Under the pieces are notes generated by a model, which was given only the letters and a program-made list of their open reading frames with translations, was not told the origin of the DNA and searched no databases. Both the position numbers and the translations under genes were made by a program. Below are positions 1 through 6,126 of a stretch of 18,770 nucleotides of DNA, piece after piece. This DNA is from BS750m-G77 sp043797735 (GTDB taxonomy: Bacteria; Omnitrophota; Gorgyraeia; Gygaellales; Profunditerraquicolaceae), in NCBI GenBank assembly GCA_043797735.1, contig JAZDPH010000043.1:1-18770 (forward strand). The letters run 5' to 3'. Each line of letters starts with the position of its first letter. Position 1 is the stretch's first letter.

Positions 1-40
1 CACCCAAATGTCTTGATATAAACTCGAGGACATTTGGGTG
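1..40. repeat. Perfect 12-bp inverted repeat with 16-nt spacer
   Basis: The first 12 bases, CACCCAAATGTC, reappear as their exact reverse complement at 29-40. The element starts at the very edge of the window, so it may continue outside. It lies next to a second, longer hairpin (44-116), and the word AAATGTCTTG occurs in both (6-15 and 64-73). Two adjacent hairpins sharing words suggest a REP/BIME-like palindromic unit rather than a gene. Confidence 0.75.
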
Positions 41-43
41 TCA

Positions 44-116
44 CCCCGAACTCAGGCGAGGAAAATGTCTTGCCGTTTTTTTGGCAAGAGATTTTCCCGC
101 CGCTTTGAGTTTGGGG
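44..116. repeat. Long imperfect hairpin after the GIY-YIG gene
   Basis: Arms 44-74 and 83-116 pair through GTCTTGCC/GGCAAGA, AAAA/TTTT, GGCG/CGCC and CCCC-AACTCA/TGAG-TTGGGG. There is one mismatch, a 1-nt bulge at 59 and a 4-nt bulge at 102-105. The 8-nt loop on the plus strand is GTTTTTTT. It starts about 10 nt past the stop codon of the minus-strand GIY-YIG gene and could end its transcription, but no U-tract follows on that strand. A palindromic repeat element is therefore as likely as a terminator. Confidence 0.7.
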
Positions 117-126
117 CACTTCCTTA

Positions 127-405
127 TTATCTCTGCTCATAATCTTCAACCAATTGCATCTTCTGATATCTACGCAGCCCTTTGATACGATACTCTTCTT
201 TCACGGCCAATTTATAATACCTATACCCCTTCGCATATACTAACCTTACCGGCAGCTTTCCCCGCAAACACTTCGCCCCATCCCCATTATTATGCTCTTT
301 AATCCGCTTTTCTAAGTTATTCGTGTATCCGGTATAATATGCCCCGTTTGAGCATTGTAAAATATATACATAAAACTTCCCCGCGCGCTTAATCTTTCTC
401 TTCAT
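127..405 (-). CDS. GIY-YIG domain protein, UPF0213/YhbQ-like
   Basis: This 92-residue protein is almost wholly one GIY-YIG domain. The first motif is YVYIL at residues 12-16 and the second is YTGYT at 24-28. The helix with the conserved Arg and His follows (LEKRIKEHN, 31-39), then a basic C-terminal half. Length and layout match the small stand-alone UPF0213 proteins, which are related to the nuclease domain of UvrC and homing enzymes; their cellular role is poorly defined. The start at 405 places the domain at its usual distance from the N-terminus, but no clear Shine-Dalgarno sequence precedes it. It lies in a repeat-rich accessory region and ends beside a long hairpin. The family call is firm; nuclease activity is inferred only. 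Confidence 0.88.
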   Translation of the reverse strand: MKRKIKRAGKFYVYILQCSNGAYYTGYTNNLEKRIKEHNNGDGAKCLRGKLPVRLVYAKGYRYYKLAVKEEYRIKGLRRYQKMQLVEDYEQR

Positions 406-417
406 GAATACTGGAGC

Positions 418-460
418 CAGATTTATTTTCGTAGAGGCGGCTTAGTTAGAAATAATTATG
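418..460. repeat. 43-bp direct repeat, copy 1
   Basis: Bases 418-460 match 768-810 at 40 of 43 positions, exactly 350 bp apart; the differences are at 425, 432 and 458. The shared core is AGAGGCGGCTTAGTTAGAAA. This copy sits 13 bp upstream of the GIY-YIG start codon. Confidence 0.9.
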
Positions 461-513
461 GTTAAACCCACTTTCCCGATTGGCTCGGAAACAGTTTCTG
501 CTTTGGAACGGAA

Positions 514-541
514 ACAGGTGAATATTTACAGGTGAATATTT
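514..541. repeat. Tandem 14-bp duplication
   Basis: The unit ACAGGTGAATATTT occurs twice back to back (514-527 and 528-541) with no mismatch, ending one base before the stop codon of the zinc-ribbon gene. The perfect identity suggests a recent slippage event. Confidence 0.85.
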
Positions 542-542
542 A

Positions 543-677
543 TTAATCCTCCTCTATCTCAAACCGACAGCCACATATATTGCACTCATAGACTAACATT
601 TCATAATGGGGTTCAACAAATCGTGTGTCTTTACTGTTACACTTAGGACATTCAACGGGTGGATTCCATTCAGGCAT
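543..677 (-). CDS. Small zinc-ribbon protein (44 aa)
   Basis: A 44-codon minus-strand frame starts with ATG at 677 and stops with TAA at 543-545. Four cysteines form two CxxC knuckles, CPKC at residues 10-13 and CNIC at 32-35, with an extra Cys at 37. The hydrophobic spacing (ECPKCNS ... YECNICGCRFEI) is typical of a zinc ribbon, and the tail is acidic (EIEED). A good Shine-Dalgarno sequence (GAGAGG) lies about 5 nt before the ATG, which supports translation despite the size. Similar mini zinc ribbons occur as hypothetical proteins and as parts of larger nucleic-acid-binding proteins; no specific function can be assigned. It sits between two 43-bp direct repeats in an accessory region. Confidence 0.72.
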   Translation of the reverse strand: MPEWNPPVECPKCNSKDTRFVEPHYEMLVYECNICGCRFEIEED

Positions 678-767
678 TTTATCCTCTCACGCTACGCTGA
701 AGCAGCAAACTAACAAGAGTTTTGGGACCATTTCTATTTTTCACTTATCGGTTAACGATAATGGGTT

Positions 768-810
768 CAGATTTTTTTTCGCAGAGGCGGCTTAGTTAGA
801 AATAATTCTG
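768..810. repeat. 43-bp direct repeat, copy 2
   Basis: This is the second copy of the 418-460 repeat. It abuts the stop codon of the degraded Fic frame (811-813). Together the copies bracket the zinc-ribbon gene and about 300 bp of other sequence. Just upstream (759-770) the phrase ATAATGGGTTCAG resembles ATAATGGGGTCAG at 1688-1700. Confidence 0.9.
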
Positions 811-1648
811 TTAATTATTCCTGTTTATCAAGTTCACAACAAGCGTGGCTATAACATCGCGCTCGCTTGGTTTACTTTCTGCAATCATTAACGTAAGAGC
901 GACTAAAGCGTTATCGGCAATACGTTTTGAGCCGTCTTCTTTATGCAAGATGCCATTTTTCTCTAAAAACCACAGAAAAATTGAAGCGGCGATCCGCTTA
1001 TTGCCATCAACAAACGAGTGGTTTTTAACAATAAAGTAGAGCAGGCTTGCCGCTTTCTCCTCTCTCCTCTTTTGAAGTTTTACTTATCTTGAGCCGTTTA
1101 TAATCATAGTCGTCTAATAGGCCAAGCGCGTAATTATAATCGCTGATAACTTCAAGCAGCCCCATTGCCTCCTGGTATTCAAGTTGTTTACGGTCTTTCA
1201 TGCTAGCGATAAGCTTTACTGCCCGCTGCAAGGTTTGAAGTTTTGAAGTTTGCTGTTTTAGGCGCTGTTGGTTTAATGTGTAACCATCGATTAAATGCCG
1301 TTTGAGGACATTAGTTGCCCAGATGCGAAACTGGGTAGCGCGAGTGGAATTAACCCTGTAACCTACGGAAATAATAATATCGAGATTATAAAATTTTACT
1401 GGCCTATCTGAAAAAGCAATGTGCAAAAAATGCACATTGCTTTTTTCGTCTAACTCATTGGAACGGAAGATATTGCCCAGATGTTTGGTAATAACACTCC
1501 GCTCTGTTTTAAAAAGTTTTGCTATTTGCTCTTGCGAAAGCCAAACTGTTTCCTGCTCCAGTTTAACCTCAAGCCGGATTTTATTGTCTTTAGTCCGATA
1601 AATTGCTATTTTACCTTTTGGCGGTACCTCAGTAATCTTATTTTTCAT
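811..1648 (-). pseudogene. RhuM-Fic fusion gene, broken by an internal deletion and frameshift
   Basis: The 5' part (start at 1648, preceded by AGGATGGGGATT) encodes about 190 residues of a RhuM-type domain. It has a winged-helix-like WLSQEQIAKLF at 36-46 and the family hallmarks GYRVN (96-100) and RATQFRIWATNVL (103-115). The open frame then runs into 15-20 foreign residues and stops at 1025. In a second frame, entered near 1050 and ending at TAA 811-813, the sequence reads as the C-terminal half of a Fic/Doc domain, with the complete motif HSFVDGNKR encoded by 994-1020. RhuM-Fic fusions are a known architecture, so this is one ancestral gene. The N-terminal part of the Fic domain is missing. 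The joint lies in the purine run GAGGAGAGAGGAG (about 1056-1068). Fic proteins modify targets with AMP or related groups and Doc acts as a toxin; this copy should be inactive unless frameshifting rescues it. Confidence 0.85.
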
Positions 1649-1691
1649 AGTTTAATCCCCATCCTGTTTATATTAACCTTTTGAGCAATAA

Positions 1692-1737
1692 TGGGGTCAG
1701 CGACTATTTTATTACGAAAAAATGGTCGCTGTCCCTA
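1692..1737. repeat. Inverted repeat, 19-bp arms
   Basis: Arms 1692-1710 and 1719-1737 pair with one mismatch (1697/1732) and two G-T pairs; the core is CAGCGAC/GTCGCTG. The right arm with its flank (1718-1742) recurs at 5704-5728 with only C/T changes. The phrase AATAATGGGGTCAG at the left edge is of the kind seen at ends of REP-type or IS200/IS605-type elements, but no transposase is nearby. Confidence 0.7.
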
Positions 1738-1849
1738 ATAATCTTATATTTTACCACCAAATCAGCTCTTTTCATACCGATTTTCGCCCCCGCTAGGCGT
1801 AGGGGGGCTTGCGGTGTTAGTGATGTTGTGGTTATTGTGAGATTGCTTC

Positions 1850-1911
1850 GCCCCCGCCGTTTTGTTTCGTTTTGCTTTCGCAAAAGCGAAACAAAACGAA
1901 ACAGCGGGGGC
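1850..1911. repeat. 62-bp near-perfect palindrome, no loop
   Basis: Arms 1850-1880 and 1881-1911 pair across all 31 positions. The exceptions are 1858/1903, 1863/1898, 1868/1893, 1873/1888 and 1879/1882, spaced at 5-6 nt. The interior is built of GTTTT/GTTTC five-mers. The flanks read GAGATTGCTTCG on the left and CTCGCAATGACG on the right, similar to a palindromic repeat style found in many bacterial genomes (GAGATTGC ... GCAATGACG). It lies about 90 bp downstream of gldG and could also stop or protect that transcript. Confidence 0.85.
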
Positions 1912-1992
1912 TCGCAATGACGCGAGTTTAGATTTGCAATGGCGCGGAGGTTGGGCTTGCGATGATGCGAGGGTGGGCTGCAATGGCGGTGT
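1912..1992. repeat. Degenerate tandem array of ~22-bp units
   Basis: About 3.6 units begin near 1912, 1934, 1957 and 1979. Each carries GC(A/G)ATG(A/G)(C/T)GCG(A/G)(A/G)G followed by a GT-rich tail. Related fragments lie at 5731-5761, 6043-6063 and 7846-7866, so the unit is dispersed as well as tandem. Confidence 0.6.
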
Positions 1993-2003
1993 GTAAGCTG
2001 TCC

Positions 2004-3596
2004 CTAATAATCCTTTTGCTTAAGCCATGCTATTATGCCGCCAATAGCGATGAGGAAGGGCATAGTGAAAAGGATGACGGCGACCATGCGTTTTTGCTTG
2101 CTCGTTAAATCAAGCCGCTGGACTTTGATGTCTTTGCTGTCAATAAAGATCCTGTAATCAAGGTCTGAAAGCCAACTGATAACATTCAGCCCCATTTCAG
2201 CATTGCTGTATTTATCAATAAAGGCATTTGACAAGAAGTCCGCGTCGGTAAAAACAATAATGCGCGTATCGGAAGGCCGATCTTCCTCCTTTGGCTTCCA
2301 GATAACATAGGCAATGGGAACGGGCCCCGGCCTGTCTATCCCTTCATCAAATCCGACATTTAGAGTCCGGTCGGCCTCGCCCCAACTGCTCTCTTTTGAT
2401 TCGGTTAAAACCACCGGAGCTGCTTCAACCGATTTGGGCCGATCCTCTAAAACTGAAATTGAACGAGGGCGGATATAGAAGGTGTAATCCAGGTTTTTAA
2501 TAATCGCGTAGTGCGGCAGGTAATTGCGGGTAGCCGGGCACCCCACATCCTGGCCTATATGATTTGACAAATCCACAACAATATCATCGGCAATGCTTAT
2601 GCCCCAATCTTTAAAGATGTTATTTAAAGAGGGATTCCTGCGTTTTTCCTCTTCCGTAAGCGGCTTATCAGGCGTGGTGACAGGGGTATTTTCTATTAAG
2701 AAAAGGGCATCTCCGCCTTTCTCTAAATACGCCTTAACAACCCCCTCCTCTTCTTCTGTCAGGGGATTTCGAGGCCCGGCGATAATAAGAACATCGCAAT
2801 CATCGGGGATCCCCTCTTCTATGCCCAACATCACTGTTTTTGCTTCTACGTTATTAGCGGTTAACATTCCCTTCAGAAGGCTCAAGCCATTATCGCCGTC
2901 ATCAAAAATGCCGTATTCGCCATGGCCGGTTAAAAAGTAGGCCTTGCGGCTATCTCTTGCTACCTGAATGATGGCATTAGTTAAAAGCTCTTCGGGCAGG
3001 GGTTGATCCGTAAAATCAATGTCCTTACGCTCGCCCCCCGAGAGAACCATAACCCTTCTTTCTTTTCCGCTTATTACACTGCCGAATTGAGCGGCATAGC
3101 CAATTTGTACGATAGGGTCAATGATTTCGGTTTTGATTTTTCCTTCGGAACGCCTTTCGTATTCTTTAAGCAGGTCTTCTAAATACTTCGGCGGTATCCC
3201 CACATAAAAAGCAACTATTCTAACTTCCTGCCTGAGATCCTTAATAACTATGCCGGTGCTTTCGGCTAAGGTGTGCTGCTTGGCCTTAGTTATATCCCAG
3301 CGCGCATTATAGCGGTACGATAAATAGTTGGCCCCCGCAAGAAGGGCCAGGAGAAACACAACGACAAATATAATAACGCCGTATTTCTGCCATTGAAAAA
3401 GCCGGGCTGAATTTTTGGCGAATTTCCTTAACTCAAAAAGGCAGACAAAAATACAAGCTAAGCCAACTAAAGAAATAATAACGGTTGGTTTGCTAAAATA
3501 ATTTTCTATATAAGAGGCTCCCAGCCCGTACAAAAGGCAAACTGCCCCTATCGTCAATAGCGCGGAGAGATTTATAGATTTTCTATTTAGCGCCAT
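2004..3596 (-). CDS. GldG-type ABC transporter auxiliary protein
   Basis: This 530-residue membrane protein has three N-terminal transmembrane helices (about 9-27, 37-55, 72-92), a large soluble domain and one C-terminal helix (about 504-525). The soluble part carries the features of the GldG/ABC_transp_aux family: the stretch after TM3 (NARWDITKAKQHTLAES), TGHGEYGI, a segment ending in LIIAGPRNPL, and EEEGVVKAYLEKGGDALFLI. It is translated from an ATG overlapping the permease stop by 10 nt, so the two are coupled. GldG works with an ABC ATPase and permease; in Bacteroidota the set supports gliding, but homologous sets are widespread with unknown cargo. A DUF4340 partner that often follows is absent here. 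The last codons and the TAG stop lie in a dispersed repeat word (1998-2011), so the original tail may have been replaced. Confidence 0.85.
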   Translation of the reverse strand: MALNRKSINLSALLTIGAVCLLYGLGASYIENYFSKPTVIISLVGLACIFVCLFELRKFAKNSARLFQWQKYGVIIFVVVFLLALLAGANYLSYRYNARWDITKAKQHTLAESTGIVIKDLRQEVRIVAFYVGIPPKYLEDLLKEYERRSEGKIKTEIIDPIVQIGYAAQFGSVISGKERRVMVLSGGERKDIDFTDQPLPEELLTNAIIQVARDSRKAYFLTGHGEYGIFDDGDNGLSLLKGMLTANNVEAKTVMLGIEEGIPDDCDVLIIAGPRNPLTEEEEGVVKAYLEKGGDALFLIENTPVTTPDKPLTEEEKRRNPSLNNIFKDWGISIADDIVVDLSNHIGQDVGCPATRNYLPHYAIIKNLDYTFYIRPRSISVLEDRPKSVEAAPVVLTESKESSWGEADRTLNVGFDEGIDRPGPVPIAYVIWKPKEEDRPSDTRIIVFTDADFLSNAFIDKYSNAEMGLNVISWLSDLDYRIFIDSKDIKVQRLDLTSKQKRMVAVILFTMPFLIAIGGIIAWLKQKDY

Positions 3597-4297
3597 AATC
3601 GATTCTCAATGCTCAACCTTGTGAACGCGATACAAATAAGAATACCGCTTAGGTAATAGGCCAAATCCGCCGTAGTGATAAATCCCGCGGTAAAGTTTTC
3701 CAGATGGCTCCAGGTGCCGATATATTGAATTATTGCCTCCGCCGGGCCGCTGAAATACTTGATAAAGGTTATGGAAAAATACAACAGGAACAAAATTACG
3801 TAAGAGCTTATCGCGGCGATAATCTGATTTTTTGTCCATGAAGAGGCCATTATGCCGATGGCAATGAAAAAGGCGCCCTCCAGCCAAATGCCTAAATATC
3901 CCGTCAATACCGTCAGCCGGTCAGGCTGGCCAAAAAACTCAATAATAAAATAATAACTTAATGTTATCCCGATAATGAGAGTGAAAAATATCAGGCTGCC
4001 CAAATATTTGCCAAGAACAATTTCCGTATTTGTTGTAGGGGTAGTCATTAAGAATTCTATCGCGCCGGAAGACTTTTCCTCCGCGAATGTTTTCATGGTT
4101 AGAAGCGGCACAATGAAGATAAACAAAAATTCCATGATTTTAAACACATCGCGCAAGCTAGCCTCTCTGTTTTGATCGATAATCATAAAAAAGAATATGT
4201 TAAAAACAGAGACAGTGATAATTAAAACAATATAGGCGATGGGCGAGTTAAAATAACTTTTTAGCTCTTTTTTGGCTATCGCAAGAATTTTGTTCAT
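3587..4297 (-). CDS. ABC-2 type permease (GldF-like)
   Basis: This 236-residue protein has six predicted transmembrane helices at about 20-40, 52-72, 98-122, 130-152, 158-180 and 210-229. The start NKILAIAKKELKSYFNSPIAY is a common ABC-2 permease opening, in which an amphipathic helix precedes TM1. The cytoplasmic loop after TM2, TMKTFAEEKSSGAIEFLMTTP (68-87), is the family hallmark and contacts the ATPase. It begins 2 nt after the ATPase gene ends and overlaps the gldG-like gene by 10 nt. It should form the membrane channel of the complex in the inner membrane. Substrate unknown. Confidence 0.88.
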   Translation of the reverse strand: MNKILAIAKKELKSYFNSPIAYIVLIITVSVFNIFFFMIIDQNREASLRDVFKIMEFLFIFIVPLLTMKTFAEEKSSGAIEFLMTTPTTNTEIVLGKYLGSLIFFTLIIGITLSYYFIIEFFGQPDRLTVLTGYLGIWLEGAFFIAIGIMASSWTKNQIIAAISSYVILFLLYFSITFIKYFSGPAEAIIQYIGTWSHLENFTAGFITTADLAYYLSGILICIAFTRLSIENRLWR

Positions 4298-4299
4298 GG

Positions 4300-5022
4300 C
4301 TATTGGCTTTCCTTGACGGAATGTAACCTCAGAAATATATCCTCCAGATTCGATCCAGGCTCTCTTAGGAGCTCTTCTAAGGTTTCATCAACGATAATTT
4401 CGCCGGTTTTAATAATTAAGACTCTTTTTGCGATTTGCTGAATCTCCGAGAGGATATGCGTGCTTAAGATCACTGTTCTTTTATGCTCCAGGCTTTTGAT
4501 AAGATTGCGCACTTGGATAATTTGCACCGGATCCAGGCCGATTGTCGGCTCATCCAATATCAAAATTTCGGGGTCATTGACTATGGCCTGGGCGATGCCG
4601 ACTCTTTGTTTATACCCCTTGGAAAGAGCGCCGATAGTTTTATGCTGGGCATCTCCAAGGCTGCACTCCCCCAGGGCTTTATCTACCTGAACACTCTGCT
4701 GTTTAGCCGGGATATCTTTTAATTGCGCGGCAAACTTAAGGTAATCTCTTACCGTCATATCGGAATAAAGCGGCGGCGTCTCGGGCAAATACCCTATTTT
4801 TCTACGAATAGCCAGAGAGTTTTTAGATACCTCCTGCCCCGCGACGATAACCTTGCCGGATGTAGCCGGAAGATAAGAGGTTAGAATGCGCATAATCGTG
4901 GTCTTGCCGGCGCCATTCTGCCCTAAGAAGCCGACGATTTCCCCTTTGTTAATTTCAAAGGAGACATCCTTTAAGGCCTGAAACCCCGCGAAGTATTTTG
5001 TAACGTTTTCGGCAATAATCAT
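4300..5022 (-). CDS. ABC transporter ATP-binding protein (ABC-2 exporter, GldA/NatA-like)
   Basis: The 240-residue nucleotide-binding subunit is complete. Walker A is GQNGAGKTT at 34-42, the signature is LSKGYKQR at 133-140, Walker B is ILILDEP at 153-159, and the switch histidine is His189 (STHIL). The Q-loop position reads GYLPETPPLY, with Glu where many families have Gln, as is usual in this branch of exporters. It powers the adjacent permease. A 33-nt gap separates it from rubrerythrin upstream with no terminator visible, so read-through from the rubrerythrin promoter is possible. The Shine-Dalgarno sequence is weak. The cargo cannot be deduced; efflux or membrane-linked processes are usual for the type. 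Confidence 0.92.
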   Translation of the reverse strand: MIIAENVTKYFAGFQALKDVSFEINKGEIVGFLGQNGAGKTTIMRILTSYLPATSGKVIVAGQEVSKNSLAIRRKIGYLPETPPLYSDMTVRDYLKFAAQLKDIPAKQQSVQVDKALGECSLGDAQHKTIGALSKGYKQRVGIAQAIVNDPEILILDEPTIGLDPVQIIQVRNLIKSLEHKRTVILSTHILSEIQQIAKRVLIIKTGEIIVDETLEELLREPGSNLEDIFLRLHSVKESQ

Positions 5023-5055
5023 ATTTTCAATAATAGGAGCGGATTCATTGCCCCT

Positions 5056-5634
5056 TTAATAATTCTCGCATAATAACTCGTAATAGCTTTGAGGATGCGC
5101 GCAGGCCGGACATTCTTCAGGCGCCTCTTTTCCCTCATGGACATACCCGCAATTACGGCATCTCCATTTAACTATGACATTCTTTTTAAATACCATGCCC
5201 TCTTTCACGTTCTTTAATAGCTTTCTGTATCGCTTTTCATGCTGCTCTTCGGCCTCCGCGATTTCCTTGAATTGAACCGCTATTTCTTCAAGGCCTTCTT
5301 CCCGCGCTGTTTTTTCTGCCTCTTTGTAAAGCGTTGTCCACTCAAAGTTCTCTCCCGCTGCTGAAGCCTCTAAATTAGCCGCGGTATCTCCTATAACGCC
5401 TGCCGGGTAGCTTGCTGTAATCTCTACCTCGCCACCTTCTAATAATTTGAAAAATCTCTTAGCGTGCTCTTTTTCATTTTCAGCCGTCTCTAGAAATATG
5501 GCTGCTATTTGCTCAAGGCCTGCCTTTTTTGCTACACCGGCAAAATATGTATACCGGTTCCTTGCCTGAGATTCTCCGGCAAAGGACGCAAGAAGATTCT
5601 TTTCTGTTTTTGTTCCTTTTGTAGGCTTCCCCAT
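5056..5634 (-). CDS. rbr: Rubrerythrin
   Basis: The 192-residue protein has an N-terminal ferritin-like four-helix domain with the di-iron ligand motifs ESQARNRY (21-28), ENEKEH (52-57) and EAEEQHEKR (127-135). A C-terminal rubredoxin-like Fe(Cys)4 domain follows, with C159-x-x-C162 and C175-x-x-C178. It reduces hydrogen peroxide to water in the cytoplasm of anaerobes, taking electrons from rubredoxin or NAD(P)H-linked reductases. An in-frame ATG at 5667 would add 11 residues, but the ATG at 5634 follows a strong AAAGGAG and starts at the normal family position (MGKPTKGTKTEKNL), so it is preferred. Presence of this gene supports an anaerobic or microaerobic host. Confidence 0.95.
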   Translation of the reverse strand: MGKPTKGTKTEKNLLASFAGESQARNRYTYFAGVAKKAGLEQIAAIFLETAENEKEHAKRFFKLLEGGEVEITASYPAGVIGDTAANLEASAAGENFEWTTLYKEAEKTAREEGLEEIAVQFKEIAEAEEQHEKRYRKLLKNVKEGMVFKKNVIVKWRCRNCGYVHEGKEAPEECPACAHPQSYYELLCENY

Positions 5635-5674
5635 AATTTCTCCTTTCCAATTCTTTATTTTTACCAACTAACTC

Positions 5675-5695
5675 ATTATACCTCTTTTTTGTCAA
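5675..5695 (-). promoter_or_regulatory. Possible rubrerythrin promoter (TATAAT, odd spacing)
   Basis: On the minus strand a perfect TATAAT (5675-5680) lies about 40 nt before the rbr start, and a perfect TTGACA (5690-5695) lies only 9 nt upstream of it. Nine is too short for a normal sigma70 pair. Either the -10 works with a poorer -35 further upstream, or TTGACA is incidental. Confidence 0.35.
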
Positions 5696-5703
5696 ACAAA
5701 CAG

Positions 5704-5761
5704 AAAAAAACGGCCGCTGCCCCTAATAATTGACGCGAGGTTGGGATCGCAATGATGGTGT
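5704..5761. repeat. Dispersed repeat copy upstream of rubrerythrin
   Basis: Bases 5704-5728 repeat 1718-1742 with three C/T changes. The following 5731-5761 repeat the ~22-bp unit of 1912-1992 (GACGCGAGGTTGGGATCGCA and then ATGATGGTGT). The same two repeat types thus occur together at two loci 4 kb apart. Confidence 0.65.
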
Positions 5762-5771
5762 ATATTAATTT

Positions 5772-5945
5772 TTACTTATTCGTCCTTGCCTTAATAAACT
5801 TTACCAAATCTTCCAGCTTGACCCTCCACTGGCCTATCTTTGTGGCGCGAATTTGTTTTTCGCGAATAAGTTCGCGTACTCTGTATTCGGATAAACCGAG
5901 TTGTTTAGCGACTTCTTCTACTGTTAAATGTCCTTTAAGTAACAT
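5772..5945 (-). CDS. Excisionase-family HTH DNA-binding protein (57 aa)
   Basis: A 57-codon frame starts at ATG 5945 and ends at TAA 5772-5774. The sequence reads LTVEEVAKQLGLSEYRVREL (7-26), then IREKQIRATKIGQWRVKLED and a basic end. This is the MerR-like HTH_17/excisionase fold: helix-turn-helix, then a wing with the typical Gly-x-Trp-Arg segment. A GGAG Shine-Dalgarno sequence lies 8 nt before the ATG. Such proteins act as excisionases of mobile elements or as small transcription regulators. No integrase is near, so a regulator or an orphaned remnant is likely. Two head-to-tail 10-bp repeats sit just upstream (5965-5984), and related repeat fragments flank the gene (5741-5761 and 6043-6063). 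Confidence 0.85.
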   Translation of the reverse strand: MLLKGHLTVEEVAKQLGLSEYRVRELIREKQIRATKIGQWRVKLEDLVKFIKARTNK

Positions 5946-5964
5946 CTCCGATACTCCATTTCAC

Positions 5965-5984
5965 ACTATACAATACTATACAAC
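5965..5984 (-). promoter_or_regulatory. Tandem 10-bp repeat, possible operator of the HTH gene
   Basis: ACTATACAAT and ACTATACAAC stand side by side, one DNA turn apart, 20-39 bp upstream of the HTH start. On the coding strand they contain TATAGT, a fair -10 sequence. Binding by the adjacent HTH protein is a guess from position. Confidence 0.35.
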
Positions 5985-6063
5985 ATTATGCCACATGATA
6001 CTACATTCTGTGTATTTAGCAAGAGAATTGTCCTCTCTTGTGTTGGGATTACAAAGACGGTGT

Positions 6064-6091
6064 CGTAGCGGAGGTTAAAACCTCCGCTACG
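6064..6091. repeat. Palindrome, 13-bp arms around AA (family copy 1)
   Basis: CGTAGCGGAGGTT and its reverse complement flank two bases. The same core makes up the centre of the larger palindrome at 7796-7839. It lies in the leader region before the gpmA promoter. Confidence 0.85.
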
Positions 6092-6126
6092 GGTTTGATT
6101 GGGGGTGTATTATAATATATATTCTA

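Larger units (their letters stand above)
1649..2003. other. Gene-free repeat tract (355 bp)
   Basis: No convincing gene is present. The tract holds an inverted repeat (1692-1737), a 31-bp-arm palindrome (1850-1911) and a degenerate tandem array of about 22-bp units (1912-1992). The word CTGTCCCTAATAAT ends both the first inverted repeat (1729-1742) and the tract itself (1998-2011). Frames of 60-80 codons here are by-products of palindromic, low-complexity DNA. Confidence 0.75.

Noticed and set aside
845..1039. A 64-codon plus-strand open frame
   Set aside because: It is antisense to the remains of the Fic domain, whose motif is plainly readable on the other strand.
127..1648. A new defence island made of GIY-YIG, zinc-ribbon and RhuM-Fic genes
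   Set aside because: The RhuM-Fic gene is broken, the others are small common families, and repeats rather than an operon link them.
1681..1983. Open frames of 70-80 codons on both strands
   Set aside because: They run through palindromes and tandem repeats; the products are low-complexity and start without ribosome sites.
1912..1992. Possible CRISPR array
   Set aside because: Units are directly adjacent and degenerate, without regular spacers, and no cas gene is present.
2004..5022. Gliding motility machinery
   Set aside because: Only the ABC-type Gld subunits are present; such sets are widespread in non-gliding bacteria and no other gliding genes are visible.
5752..6078. A 108-codon plus-strand open frame
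   Set aside because: It is antisense to the HTH gene, which has a ribosome site and a clear fold, and it ends in a palindrome.
6095..6116. TTGATT and TATAAT before gpmA as the promoter
   Set aside because: Spacing is only 10 nt; TTGAAA-16-TAGAAT just downstream is better.
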